Shown piece after piece: positions 34,840-42,628 of a DNA stretch of 64,000 bases (the stretch's first letter is position 1; the number at the start of each line of letters is the position of its first letter). The DNA is from Streptomyces roseoviridis (GTDB lineage: Bacteria > Actinomycetota > Actinomycetes > Streptomycetales > Streptomycetaceae), in contig NZ_BAAAWU010000001.1 in the NCBI RefSeq assembly GCF_039535235.1, forward strand, positions 682,001 through 746,000, written 5' to 3'. The position numbers were made by a program, and so were the translations under genes. Below the pieces are notes generated by a model, which was not told where the DNA came from, ran no database searches, and was given only the letters and a program-made list of their open reading frames with translations.

Positions 34840-35787
34840 ATGCACGTGGTTGCCGTTCTCGCACTCGACGGGGTGTCGGCCTTCGATCTCGCCATACCCT
34901 GCCAGGTGTTCGCGCTCGTCACCGGCCCCGACGGCTCGCCCGCCTACGACGTGCGCGTGTGCGTCGACCGCGACACCGTGGCAACGGCCGGGCCCACGGC
35001 GCCCTTTCGGGTCTCCTCCTCGTACGGATGGGACGAGGTGCCGGCCGCGGACACGGTCGTCGTGCCCGGCATCCCCGCCGACGGCACACCGGATCCCCGG
35101 GCGGTACGGCTGCTGCGGGAGGCCGCGGACCGCGGAGCCCGTATCGCCTCCATCTGCACCGGGGCCTTCGCCCTCGCGCACGCCGGACTCCTGGAAGGGC
35201 GCAGGGCGACCACGCACTGGCGGTTCGCCGACGCCCTGGCCGAGCGGTTCCCCGGGACCAGCGTCGACCCGTCCGTGCTCTACGTCGACGAGGGGGCCGT
35301 GCTCACGTCGGCCGGCATCGCCGCGGGACTTGACCTGTGCCTCCACATGGTCCGCCGCGACCACGGCGCGGCGGCTGCGGCTGCGGCCGCCCGGATGCTG
35401 GTGATGCCGCCCCAACGCACCGGCGGACAGGCGCAGTTCATCGAATACCGCACACCCGGAACGGATTCCGCCGACCTCGGCGAGACCCTTCAGTGGATGC
35501 GCGGCAAGCTCGGCGAACCGCTCTCCCTGGCCGACATCGCCGCACACGCGATGATGAGCAGGCGCAGCCTCGCCCGCCATTTCCGCGCCCAGACCGGCAC
35601 GACGCCGCTGCGGTGGCTGCTCGCCCAGCGCGTCCAGCGCGCGAGGGAGCTCCTGGAGACGACGGGACTCCCCCTGACACGCGTCGCGGAGGCGACCGGC
35701 TTCGGCTCGGTCGAGACGCTCCGCCACCACTTCGCCCGCCAGGTCGGCACGACCCCGTCCGCGTACCGGGCCGCCTTCCGCCACTGA
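34840..35787 (+). CDS. GlxA family transcriptional regulator (DJ-1/PfpI domain plus AraC domain)
   Basis: A 315-residue regulator. The N-terminal DJ-1/PfpI domain (1-190) has the nucleophile-elbow 'SICTGAFALAHAGLL' with Cys near residue 106. The C-terminal AraC/XylS DNA-binding pair of helix-turn-helices (225-315) has 'LSLADIAAHAMMSRRSLARH' and 'LTRVAEATGFGSVETLRHHF'. Such proteins act as activators sensing unknown ligands. Three more DJ-1 superfamily genes lie within 8.5 kb downstream and may include its targets. Confidence 0.93.
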   Translation: MHVVAVLALDGVSAFDLAIPCQVFALVTGPDGSPAYDVRVCVDRDTVATAGPTAPFRVSSSYGWDEVPAADTVVVPGIPADGTPDPRAVRLLREAADRGARIASICTGAFALAHAGLLEGRRATTHWRFADALAERFPGTSVDPSVLYVDEGAVLTSAGIAAGLDLCLHMVRRDHGAAAAAAAARMLVMPPQRTGGQAQFIEYRTPGTDSADLGETLQWMRGKLGEPLSLADIAAHAMMSRRSLARHFRAQTGTTPLRWLLAQRVQRARELLETTGLPLTRVAEATGFGSVETLRHHFARQVGTTPSAYRAAFRH

Positions 35788-35834
35788 GGACAGCGGACCC
35801 GGGCGCCGCGCCTCTGTCCGGGACCTCCCTGGAC

Positions 35835-35898
35835 GGGCCTTTCCCCGGCCGCGCCTATCCCCGGTCGGGCCTTTCCCCGGCCGGGCCTTTCCCCGGCC
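35835..35898. repeat. 16-bp tandem repeat, four copies
   Basis: GGGCCTTTCCCCGGCC at 35835, 35867 and 35883, with a variant copy at 35851. Each unit is a near-palindrome (GGCC...GGCC), and the array lies in the 250-base gap before the broken PfpI gene. Confidence 0.9.
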
Positions 35899-36040
35899 GG
35901 GCCCGGCCCTGGCCGTATCTTGCGCACCATGGGCACGCGCGCCGGTGTCGCCGCCCGGCACCCGTCGGAAGACTGAACGTGTTCTCGCCTCCCGGCCCGC
36001 GCCGGGAGCCCACCACGTTCTGCTGCCACGGAGGCCCTTC

Positions 36041-36653
36041 ATGCCTTCCCCGTCCGTACGCCCCCGCCGCTCGCGCCCCCTCCGCGTCCACACCGTGCTC
36101 TACGACGGCGTGGAGGAACAGGACTTCGCCGGTCACATCGAGGTGTTCGGCATCGTCGGCGAGGAGCACGTCGCGCAGTCGTTCGTCACCGTGGACGGGA
36201 CCCGCCGGGTGACCACCTCCGCCGGCATGGAGATCGTCTGCCGGGACGCCTGGTCGCCGCGCTCCGCCGACGTGATCGTCGTGCCCGGCGGCGGCTACGG
36301 CGAGGGCTCCGGCATCGAGCGGGAGATCCGGCGCGGCACGCTGCCCCGCCCGCCGGGACGGCCTGGTCCTCGGCGGGGTGTGCACCGGGACCCTGCTGCT
36401 GTCCGCCGCGGGCCTGACGGCCGGGCGCCGCTGCACGACGCACCACATCGCCCTGGACGATCTGCGGGCGCAGGGCGGCCGCGTGGTCGGCGGCCGGGTC
36501 GTCGACGACGGCGACCTGGTCACCTGCGGAGGCGTCACCTCGGGCGTGGACCTGGGGATCTGGCTGGTGGAGCGGTTCTTCGGCGCGGACACGGCCCTGT
36601 TCGCCGAGGAAGTCCTGGAGTACGAGCGGCGCGGCATCGTGAACACGGTGTGA
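36041..36653 (+). pseudogene. DJ-1/PfpI family protein, frameshifted
   Basis: The first frame starts at an ATG with GGAGG upstream and reads 'HTVLYDGVEEQDFAGHIEVF' and 'IVVPGGGYGEGSGIEREIRR', then leaves homology near 36345. The second frame resumes with 'GVCTGTLLLSAAGLTAGRRC' (nucleophile Cys) and ends 'EYERRGIVNTV'. Comparison with the intact neighbour at 36800 shows that a short stretch at the join is missing and the phase changed. It is either a genuine deletion frameshift or a sequencing indel. If repaired it would be a cytosolic protein of about 205 residues. Confidence 0.85.
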
Positions 36654-36799
36654 CCGGCGCGGCGGTGCGGCCGGCCGCACCGCCGCCACGGGCGCCGTCC
36701 CGCCGGCCCCCTCCTCCCTTCGTCTGCCTCTCCCCCCTCTTCCCTTCCTGCCCCTTCTCCCCTTCCTCCTCTTTCTCCGCACCACGACAGGAGATCCGT

Positions 36800-37561
36800 G
36801 TGTCCCTGAACCGACGCACCCTGCTGCGCACCGCGACCGCGCTCGGCGCCGCCGGACTCGCGACCGGTGTCCCCGCCGCCACCGCCGCGGCCACGTCGCC
36901 CGGCGCCGCCTCCCCCGCCGGGTCGTCCGGCGCCGGCGGCCGCCTGCGCGTCCAGGTCGTGCTCTTCCAGGGCGTCGAAGAACTCGACCTCGCCGCCCCG
37001 TACGAGGTGTTCTCGGCCGCCGACCACTTCACCGACCGCGACGTCGAGGTGCGTTACGTCGCCCTCGACGGCCCCGGCACCGTCACCGCCGCCTTCGGCA
37101 CCCGTCTCCGGGTCGACCACGGCTGGGCCCCCGAGGAGGCGGACGTCCTCGTCGTCCCCGGCGGCGGCTACGCCCGCCCGGAGGCGCCGGGAGTCCGGGC
37201 CGAGATCCGGCGGGGTGCTCTGCCCCGTGCCCTGGCCGAGGCCCGGCGGCCGGGCCTCACGGTCGCCGCCCTGTGCACCGGCGTGATGCTCCTCTCGGCC
37301 GCCGGCGTCACCCGTGGCCGCCCCTGCACCACGCACCACCGGGCCCAGGCCGACCTGACACAGCAGGGCGGCGTGCTGAAGAAGGCGCGGGTCGTCGACG
37401 ACGGCGACCTGGTCACGGCCGGTGGCGTCACTTCGGGCCTGGACCTCGCCCTGTGGCTGGTCCGCCGGGAACTGGGCGTCGACGCCGCCCTCGGCCTGGA
37501 GTCCATGCTGGAGTACGAGACCCGCGGCACGGTCTGGACCGCCGGCCGGCAGGCATCCTGA
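36800..37561 (+). CDS. DJ-1/PfpI family protein with Tat-type signal
   Basis: A 253-residue paralogue of the broken gene upstream. Residues 1-35 form a twin-arginine signal ('NRRTLLRTATALGAAGLATG'), then a Gly/Ser/Ala linker. The DJ-1/PfpI domain follows with 'VLFQGVEELDLAAPYEVFSA', 'VLVVPGGGYARPE' and the Cys elbow 'AALCTGVMLLSAAG'. It is probably exported folded. Activity is unknown: the superfamily includes glutamine amidotransferase-like hydrolases, isocyanide hydratases and chaperones. The GTG follows CAGGAGATCC. Confidence 0.88.
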   Translation: MSLNRRTLLRTATALGAAGLATGVPAATAAATSPGAASPAGSSGAGGRLRVQVVLFQGVEELDLAAPYEVFSAADHFTDRDVEVRYVALDGPGTVTAAFGTRLRVDHGWAPEEADVLVVPGGGYARPEAPGVRAEIRRGALPRALAEARRPGLTVAALCTGVMLLSAAGVTRGRPCTTHHRAQADLTQQGGVLKKARVVDDGDLVTAGGVTSGLDLALWLVRRELGVDAALGLESMLEYETRGTVWTAGRQAS

Positions 37562-37599
37562 CCGGCCGTCGGTGACCAGGGGCCGGTCACGGCCGGGCC

Positions 37600-37990
37600 G
37601 CCCGCGGGCCAGGGGGGCATCACGCGGGGCCGTAACCCGGCAGGGCCCGGCCCCGGGTTCATCCAGCGGCGTTGTACGCGGCAAGGGCCCCGACGGGCGT
37701 CCCGCAGAGCCGTACAGCGCAGGCCGGGCCCCGGGACCACCGCGCGGCACCATCCCGCAAGGCCCCGCAGCGTCGTGAGCGCAGGGCCGGGCCCCGGGAC
37801 CGCCGTGGCACCATCCCGCAGGGCCGTACCCGGCAGAGCCCGGCCCGGGGGCCATCCCGCAGGGCCGTACCCGGCAGGGCCCGGCCCGGGGGCCATCCCG
37901 CGACCCCCGTACGGGCAAGCGCCCCGCAAGCATCACGCAAGCGCCGTCAGCGCAGGGCCGGGCCCCGGGGGCATCCCGCGGGGCCCGGCC
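37600..37990. repeat. Gene-free repeat region with 41-bp and related units
   Basis: This is the only gene-free stretch over 300 bases in the window (37562-38005). Two near-exact 41-base units (37813-37853 and 37854-37894) begin ATCCCGCAGGGCCGTACCCG. Shuffled pieces of the same material (GCAGGGCC, GGGCCCCGGGAC, CATCCCGC) occur before and after. The units contain GGCCCGGGCC-type palindromes. No open frame with credible codons or start was found. Confidence 0.85.
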
Positions 37991-38005
37991 AGCCCGTTCT
38001 CCCCG

Positions 38006-38203
38006 CTACGCGCCGTCCTCCTGCTCGTCGGCCTCGACCCCCTTCAGGGGCTCGCCCTCGCCCGTGCCCGCCCGCTGGTAGCCCTCCTTGCTGCCGGCGG
38101 TGCCGGGCACCTCGCGCTCCTGCGCCTGACGCTCGGAACCGGAGGAAGCTCCCGGCTGCTCTTCGCTGCGCGCCCGCGCGAACCGGTCCTTGTTCTCGCT
38201 CAT
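38006..38203 (-). CDS. Small hydrophilic protein (65 aa)
   Basis: Begins MSENKDRFARARSEEQ and is almost wholly polar (Glu, Gly, Arg, Gln, Ser), with no predicted stable fold. The start follows GGAAGGGAGCC, a strong site. Such small disordered proteins are common near streptomycete stress genes. Function unknown. Confidence 0.6.
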   Translation of the reverse strand: MSENKDRFARARSEEQPGASSGSERQAQEREVPGTAGSKEGYQRAGTGEGEPLKGVEADEQEDGA

Positions 38204-38278
38204 CGTTCGGCTCCCTTCCTTTCGTCGCCCGGCCGGTCGGCCGGGCCTGGAACGCCTCGCGGCGCGGCCGGTCCGCGG

Positions 38279-38836
38279 TCAGCCCGGCTTCAGCAGGTGA
38301 CGCAGCAAGAGGCGGGGCGACCGGCGCACCAGCCAGGCCGCGGCCGCGCCGATCGCGGTGCCGGCGGCGACGTCGCTGGGGTAGTGCGCGCCGGAGTGCA
38401 CCCGCTCCACGGCCACCACGGCGGCCAGCACCCCGCAGACGGCGCCCGCCGCCGGCCAGGTGCCCGCACAGGCGACGGTGAAGCCGACGGCCGCCGCCGT
38501 GTGCCCGGAGGGGAAGGAGGAACTGTCCGGCCGTTCCTCCACGTCGTCGTGCGGGATGAGTTCCTCGGGCGGGCGCCGGCGCTCGTACAGCGGCTTGCAG
38601 ACGGCGTTGGACAGCACTTCGGCCGTCGCCATGCCCGCGAGACCTGCGGCCGCCGCCAGGCGGCCCCGGTTGCCGCCGCAGGCGCTCATCAGCACGGCCG
38701 CGCCCCACCACAGTTTGGTGTGTTCGGCCGCGGACCGTGCCACGGGCAGGACCCGGCGGGTCAGCGGTGTCCGCCAGCCGGCGACACGCCGGGTCAGGTC
38801 GCGATCCGCTCGTCTCACGTCGGTGGTCACACCCAT
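38279..38836 (-). CDS. PAP2 superfamily membrane phosphatase
   Basis: A 185-residue protein with about five helices and all three acid-phosphatase motifs: K-x6-RP in 'KPLYERRRP' (near 85), 'PSGH' (near 108) and 'RVHSGAHYPSD' (near 152). It removes phosphate from lipid phosphates such as phosphatidate or undecaprenyl pyrophosphate on the outer face of the membrane. The ATG follows AGAGGATC. Confidence 0.9.
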   Translation of the reverse strand: MGVTTDVRRADRDLTRRVAGWRTPLTRRVLPVARSAAEHTKLWWGAAVLMSACGGNRGRLAAAAGLAGMATAEVLSNAVCKPLYERRRPPEELIPHDDVEERPDSSSFPSGHTAAAVGFTVACAGTWPAAGAVCGVLAAVVAVERVHSGAHYPSDVAAGTAIGAAAAWLVRRSPRLLLRHLLKPG

Positions 38837-39041
38837 GATCCTCTGCTCCCCGCTCGACCGCCTTTCACACCCGGCGGGCCGTCGTGCCGGGCCTGCCGCG
38901 CCGGGCGTCCGGACGCCGTCCCGGTCGGCGCGGTGCCCGCCGGCACTCACCTCGTGGGCACCGGTGGTGGTGGCGCCGGTGCCGGCCTCCGCGCCCGTGC
39001 CAGGGCGACGGCTCCGCGGGCGTCCGGACCCAGGGGTCGTG

Positions 39042-39281
39042 TCAGCCTCCCATGCGCGAGCGGAGGAGCTGCTTGCCCAGTTCCGCACCCTTGCGGCTGT
39101 CGGCCTGGGCCTTGCGGAAGAGCTCGGCGACCTCGGCGTCGCCCTCGCGGTCCGCGTCCTGGATGTAGGTCTCCAGCCGCAGGGCGTTGGCCAGGCAGCT
39201 CTCGACGTACCAGAAGAGGTTGTAGTCCTTGTCCTTCGTGCCGGTGACGCCACCGGTCTCGGTGCTGCCGTTGCCGGTCAT
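39042..39281 (-). CDS. Conserved small hypothetical protein (79 aa)
   Basis: Begins MTGNGSTETG; the body 'NLFWYVESCLANALRLETYI' and 'AEVAELFRKAQADSRKGAEL' forms two likely helices. The start follows AGGGAGTCAGC. I recall similar streptomycete proteins without known function. Divergent from the SDR gene at 39421. Confidence 0.75.
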   Translation of the reverse strand: MTGNGSTETGGVTGTKDKDYNLFWYVESCLANALRLETYIQDADREGDAEVAELFRKAQADSRKGAELGKQLLRSRMGG

Positions 39282-39420
39282 GCTGACTCCCTCGTCGATG
39301 CGCGATGCACGGTTCATCCCGTGATGTGCCGTTGGTCCGCCGGTACCCGATGACCCGTCCGGTATGCGGGGCGGGCAGCGGTCGCGCACCGGTCATCCGC
39401 GTCGCGTACCTTGTGGCGGC

Positions 39421-40299
39421 ATGACGGTGCTGATCATCGGGGGCAGCGGGTTCCTGGGGGCCGAGCTGGTGCGCCAGGCGGGTGGCGCGAACGGGCCGGG
39501 CCGGATCACGGCCGCGACGTACCACTCCCGACCCGGCGGGGCCGCCGGCGTCTCGTGGCACCCGCTGGACCTGCGCGAACCCCACGGCGTCGACGCGGTC
39601 CTCGACGCCCTGGCGCCGGGCACGGTGATCAACGCGTCCAGCGGGGGCGCCGACTGGCGGGTGACCGCGGACGCTTCCGTCCGTCTCGCCGAGGCGTCGG
39701 CACGGCGGGGCATCCGCCTGGTGCACGTCTCCAGTGACGCGGTCTTCTCCGGGGCCGACGTGCGCTACGACGAGACGGCACTCCCCGACCCGGTCACCCC
39801 CTACGGGGCGGCGAAGGCCGCCGCCGAGACCGCCGTACGCCTCCTCCACCCGGCCGCCGCCGTCGCCCGCACCTCGCTGATCATCGGCGACGGCGGGTCC
39901 GCCCACGAGCGGGTGGTGCGGCAACTCGCCGCGGGCGAGCGGGACGGCGCCCTGTTCACGGACGACGTCCGGTGTCCCGTCCACGTGACCGACCTGGCAG
40001 CCGCCCTCTGGGAGCTCGCGCTGTCCGACCTGGCCGGGGTCTTCCACCTGGGCGGCCCGGACGCCGTCAGCCGCTACGAGCTCGGCGTGCTCGTCGCCCG
40101 ACGCGACGGCATCGACCCCGCCCTGCTCCCCGCCGGCCTCCGCGCGGAGACGGACCTGCCGGGCGCGCTCGACGTACGCCTCGACGGCCGCGTCTCGCGG
40201 TCGCGGCTGCGCACCAGGCTGCGCGGCGCGCGGGAGTTCCTCGCAGGGACGGCTCCCTCGACCGGACAGGGCGAGCGCGCGAGGTGCCTAGGCGAATGA
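39421..40299 (+). CDS. NAD-dependent epimerase/dehydratase or RmlD-like SDR
   Basis: A 292-residue extended short-chain dehydrogenase. The Rossmann motif is 'IIGGSGFLGAEL' (4-15); the active-site segment 'VHVSSDAVFSG' precedes Y-x3-K in 'TPYGAAKAAAE' (about 135). The pattern resembles dTDP-4-dehydrorhamnose reductase relatives, but no dTDP-sugar genes are near, so a sugar-nucleotide role is only possible. Its last 12 bases overlap the convergent flavoprotein gene. Confidence 0.85.
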   Translation: MTVLIIGGSGFLGAELVRQAGGANGPGRITAATYHSRPGGAAGVSWHPLDLREPHGVDAVLDALAPGTVINASSGGADWRVTADASVRLAEASARRGIRLVHVSSDAVFSGADVRYDETALPDPVTPYGAAKAAAETAVRLLHPAAAVARTSLIIGDGGSAHERVVRQLAAGERDGALFTDDVRCPVHVTDLAAALWELALSDLAGVFHLGGPDAVSRYELGVLVARRDGIDPALLPAGLRAETDLPGALDVRLDGRVSRSRLRTRLRGAREFLAGTAPSTGQGERARCLGE

Positions 40300-40851
40300 T
40301 TCAGGGCGGAGGACGTCGGCGACGGCGTCCAGGGCCGCCCGCCACGGGTACGTGGTGGGGTCGCCCTGGCCGGGCTCGTCGGGGACGAAGCCGCCCTCGC
40401 CGTACAGGATCCTGACCCCGGCGGCCCTGAGGGTGTCGATCGAGCGCTCGAACTGGGGGTGCGCGGCGAGCGCCCGGTTCACACACGGCATCGCGGCCAT
40501 GGGGATGCCCTTGCCGATGCCCTCGGCGACCACCCCGACGAGCCACTTGTCCGTGATTCCGAGCGCCCACTGGTTGATCGTGTTGAAGGTCGCCGGCGCG
40601 ACGACGACGGCGTCCGGCTCCGGCCAGGGGTCCGACTGGCCGGGGAGGCGGTGGTCCCAGCGGACCAGGTGGCCGGTGAGGGCGGCGAGCCCGTCGAGGG
40701 AGCCGGCGAGCCAGCCGGCCGCCGTCGGGGTGAGACCGAGGCATACGTCCCAGCCGTCGGCCTGCGCCTCCTCGATGACGCGAGCGACGTCGAAGACGGG
40801 GGTGGCCGCGCTGCTGAACAGGTACAGGGTCGGAGTGATCATGAAGGACAT
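40288..40851 (-). CDS. Flavoprotein (Dfp/PPC decarboxylase-like fold)
   Basis: A 187-residue flavoprotein-family protein: 'LYLFSSAATPVFDVARVIEE' at the start, 'DAVVVAPATFNTINQWALGI' (about 80-100) and 'IPMAAMPCVNRALAAHPQF', with the P-A-T-x-N-T and P-x-M/V-N elements of FMN-dependent homo-oligomeric flavin decarboxylases. The substrate is unknown; it lacks the synthase half of CoaBC. The ATG at 40842 is an alternative start. It overlaps the convergent SDR gene by 12 bases. Confidence 0.8.
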   Translation of the reverse strand: MSFMITPTLYLFSSAATPVFDVARVIEEAQADGWDVCLGLTPTAAGWLAGSLDGLAALTGHLVRWDHRLPGQSDPWPEPDAVVVAPATFNTINQWALGITDKWLVGVVAEGIGKGIPMAAMPCVNRALAAHPQFERSIDTLRAAGVRILYGEGGFVPDEPGQGDPTTYPWRAALDAVADVLRPESFA

Positions 40852-41001
40852 CCGATCACACCCGGTTCACCACCCCCATGGCAGAGCCCAGTGCGCCCCG
40901 CCCCAGGACGCGCCACGCCCCCGGACGCACCCCGCCCCGGCGACCGTTCCCCGGCGACCGTTCCCCGGCCCGGGCCTCCGCTCCCGGGCCCCGGTCGCCC
41001 C

Positions 41002-41394
41002 TCACGCCCCGGCCGCCTCCCGGGCGATCCGGTCGAACTGGGCACCCATCGCCTCGGAAAGGGCCGTGACGGCCGACAGCGGGCGGACCATCACCATGAA
41101 GTCGTCGATCTTCCCTTCCTCGTCGCAGCGGAGGAAGTCGCACCCCTGGATCTGCCGTCCGCCGACGGTGGCGGTGAAGACCAGGGCGTGGTCGCGGCCG
41201 CCCGGGTCGGCGATCTCGCGGACGTAGGTGAAGTCCTCGAGCACCCGCGTCACCGCGCGCAGGATCGCGGCGGTGACGGCCTTGCCCTGGTACGGCTTGA
41301 AGGCGACGGGACTGGTGAAGACGACGTTCTCGGCGAGGAGCGCCTCGATGGCGGCCTCGTCCCGGTTCTCGACGGCCGTGCGGAACGGATGCAC
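41002..41394 (-). CDS. SnoaL/NTF2-like fold protein
   Basis: A 130-residue cone-shaped alpha+beta protein: 'AVENRDEAAIEALLAENVVF', 'KPYQGKAVTAAIL' and 'GCDFLRCDEEGKIDDFMVMV' match SnoaL-like domains that bind or isomerise small molecules or act as limonene-epoxide-hydrolase relatives. The GTG is chosen since AGAGG lies 7 bases upstream; a TTG six codons earlier is in frame. An AT-rich palindrome sits directly upstream. Confidence 0.8.
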   Translation of the reverse strand: MHPFRTAVENRDEAAIEALLAENVVFTSPVAFKPYQGKAVTAAILRAVTRVLEDFTYVREIADPGGRDHALVFTATVGGRQIQGCDFLRCDEEGKIDDFMVMVRPLSAVTALSEAMGAQFDRIAREAAGA

Positions 41395-41408
41395 AAGGAC
41401 ACCTCTAG

Positions 41409-41420
41409 TCAATTAATTGA
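41409..41420. promoter_or_regulatory. AT-rich perfect palindrome TCAATTAATTGA
   Basis: A 12-bp perfect palindrome, followed at once by ATAATTG, 15 bases before the SnoaL-like GTG. It is very unusual in DNA of this composition and fits an operator or promoter element of the downstream gene. Confidence 0.6.
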
Positions 41421-41498
41421 ATAATTGCGTCGGAGGCTAGGGCAGTGCGGCGTGGATGTCCATAGCCGAGGTGTCCCGGGACGGGAGACGCCCCGTCC

Positions 41499-42406
41499 TC
41501 AGAAGGAGCGGCCGGCCTCGAGCAGCAGGGCGCGCACGCGCTCGGCATCCGGGTTCGCGAAGACGCCGGGGCGCTGCACGAGGTACCCCGTGTTGATCGG
41601 GGGGTCCTCGGGATCGGCCAGCTGGACCAGTGCTCCCGAACGCAGTTCGGCCTCGCACAGGTAGCGCGGCAGCACGCTGAATCCCGCGCGGCCCGGCCGT
41701 TCAGCCGCGTGCCGAAGACGTGCCGCCAGTAGCGGCGGACGATGGGCAGGTCCTCCGCGTACGCGACGAGAGGCACGGCCCGCAGCACCCCGGGGCCCTC
41801 CGCCGCGAGGGGTTCCCTGATCCTCTCCGCCCAGACGGGGGCGGCGACCAGGACGAACTCCTCGTCCGTCAGGGGCGCCCACACCAGTGACCGTCCACGC
41901 GGGCGGCTCGTGGCGATGACGAGGTCGTGGCGGCCGGCGCGCAGTTCGTCGAGGAGCGGGTCGGTCAGGCCCGCCGTCACGCGCAGGCGCACCCCCTCGG
42001 CCACGAGCCCTGCCAGGGCCGGCAGCACCCGGGTCGCCAGCAGCTCGGCGGGCCCGGCGAGGTGTACGGGTTCGGCGCGCCCTCCGCCGGCCGGTCCGGG
42101 CCCGGCGGCGACGGCCAGCGCGTCCAGGGCCGGAGCGATGCGCGCCGCGAGTTCGTCGGCGACCGGGGTCGGGGCGACGCCGCGGGGCAGGCGTTCGAAG
42201 AGGTCCCGCCGGGTGTCGCGCTCCAGGTTGCGGATGTGGGTGGTGACGGTGGGCTGGGACAGTCCCAGGGCGTGCGCGGCCGCGGTGAAGGAGCCCGAGC
42301 GGTACACGGCGAGGAACGTCCGCAGGAGGTTGAGGTCGGGTGGCGCGGCCGCCTGCGCGGCGGGCCGGCCGTCTGGCGCTTTCCCCGCAGGATCCCTATG
42401 GCTCAC
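41499..42406 (-). pseudogene. LysR family regulator with internal deletion/frameshift
   Basis: The N-terminal part from a GTG is intact: the HTH 'DLNLLRTFLAVYRSGSFTAA' with 'LGLSQPTVTTHI', then the effector domain up to 'YWRHVFGTRLNGRAA'. The next expected segment, which in relatives leads to 'GAGFSVLPRYLC', is missing. 'GFSVLPRYLCEAELRSGALV' then continues in another frame to the stop at 41499. The gap (near 41690-41705) looks like a deletion of a few tens of bases rather than a single indel. DNA binding might survive but the sensor is broken. Confidence 0.85.
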
Positions 42407-42502
42407 GCCGTCGAGGGTAATGCCTCCCTATGGCACGCCGGGGCGGTGCCGTGGGCGCCGCCCCCTGTTTGTTCCCCCGCGCGGCATGAAAACTCCTATG
42501 GC
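42395..42502. repeat. Octamer CCTATGGC repeated three times
   Basis: CCTATGGC occurs at 42395-42402, 42427-42434 and 42495-42502, all in the same direction, across the LysR/DJ-1 divergent region. The first lies in codons 2-4 of the LysR gene. It is a candidate recognition element. Confidence 0.6.
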
Positions 42503-42628
42503 AGGTATCGGTCCCGTCATTGGTCACCGCCCGCGGCGGCCGCCTACCTTCGAGACATCGCCGCAGCGTGTCGGTGTTGTCCCATTCACCCGGGCCCGAC
42601 GGCCCCCCGTCTTCGGAGCGGAAACATC

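Noticed and set aside
37600..37990. CRISPR or attachment-site array in the repeat desert.
   Set aside because: Repeats are shuffled and variable in length, with no regular spacers, no integrase and no tRNA.
39421..40299. dTDP-rhamnose synthesis gene (rmlD).
   Set aside because: Only general SDR motifs match, and no rmlA, rmlB or rmlC gene is near.
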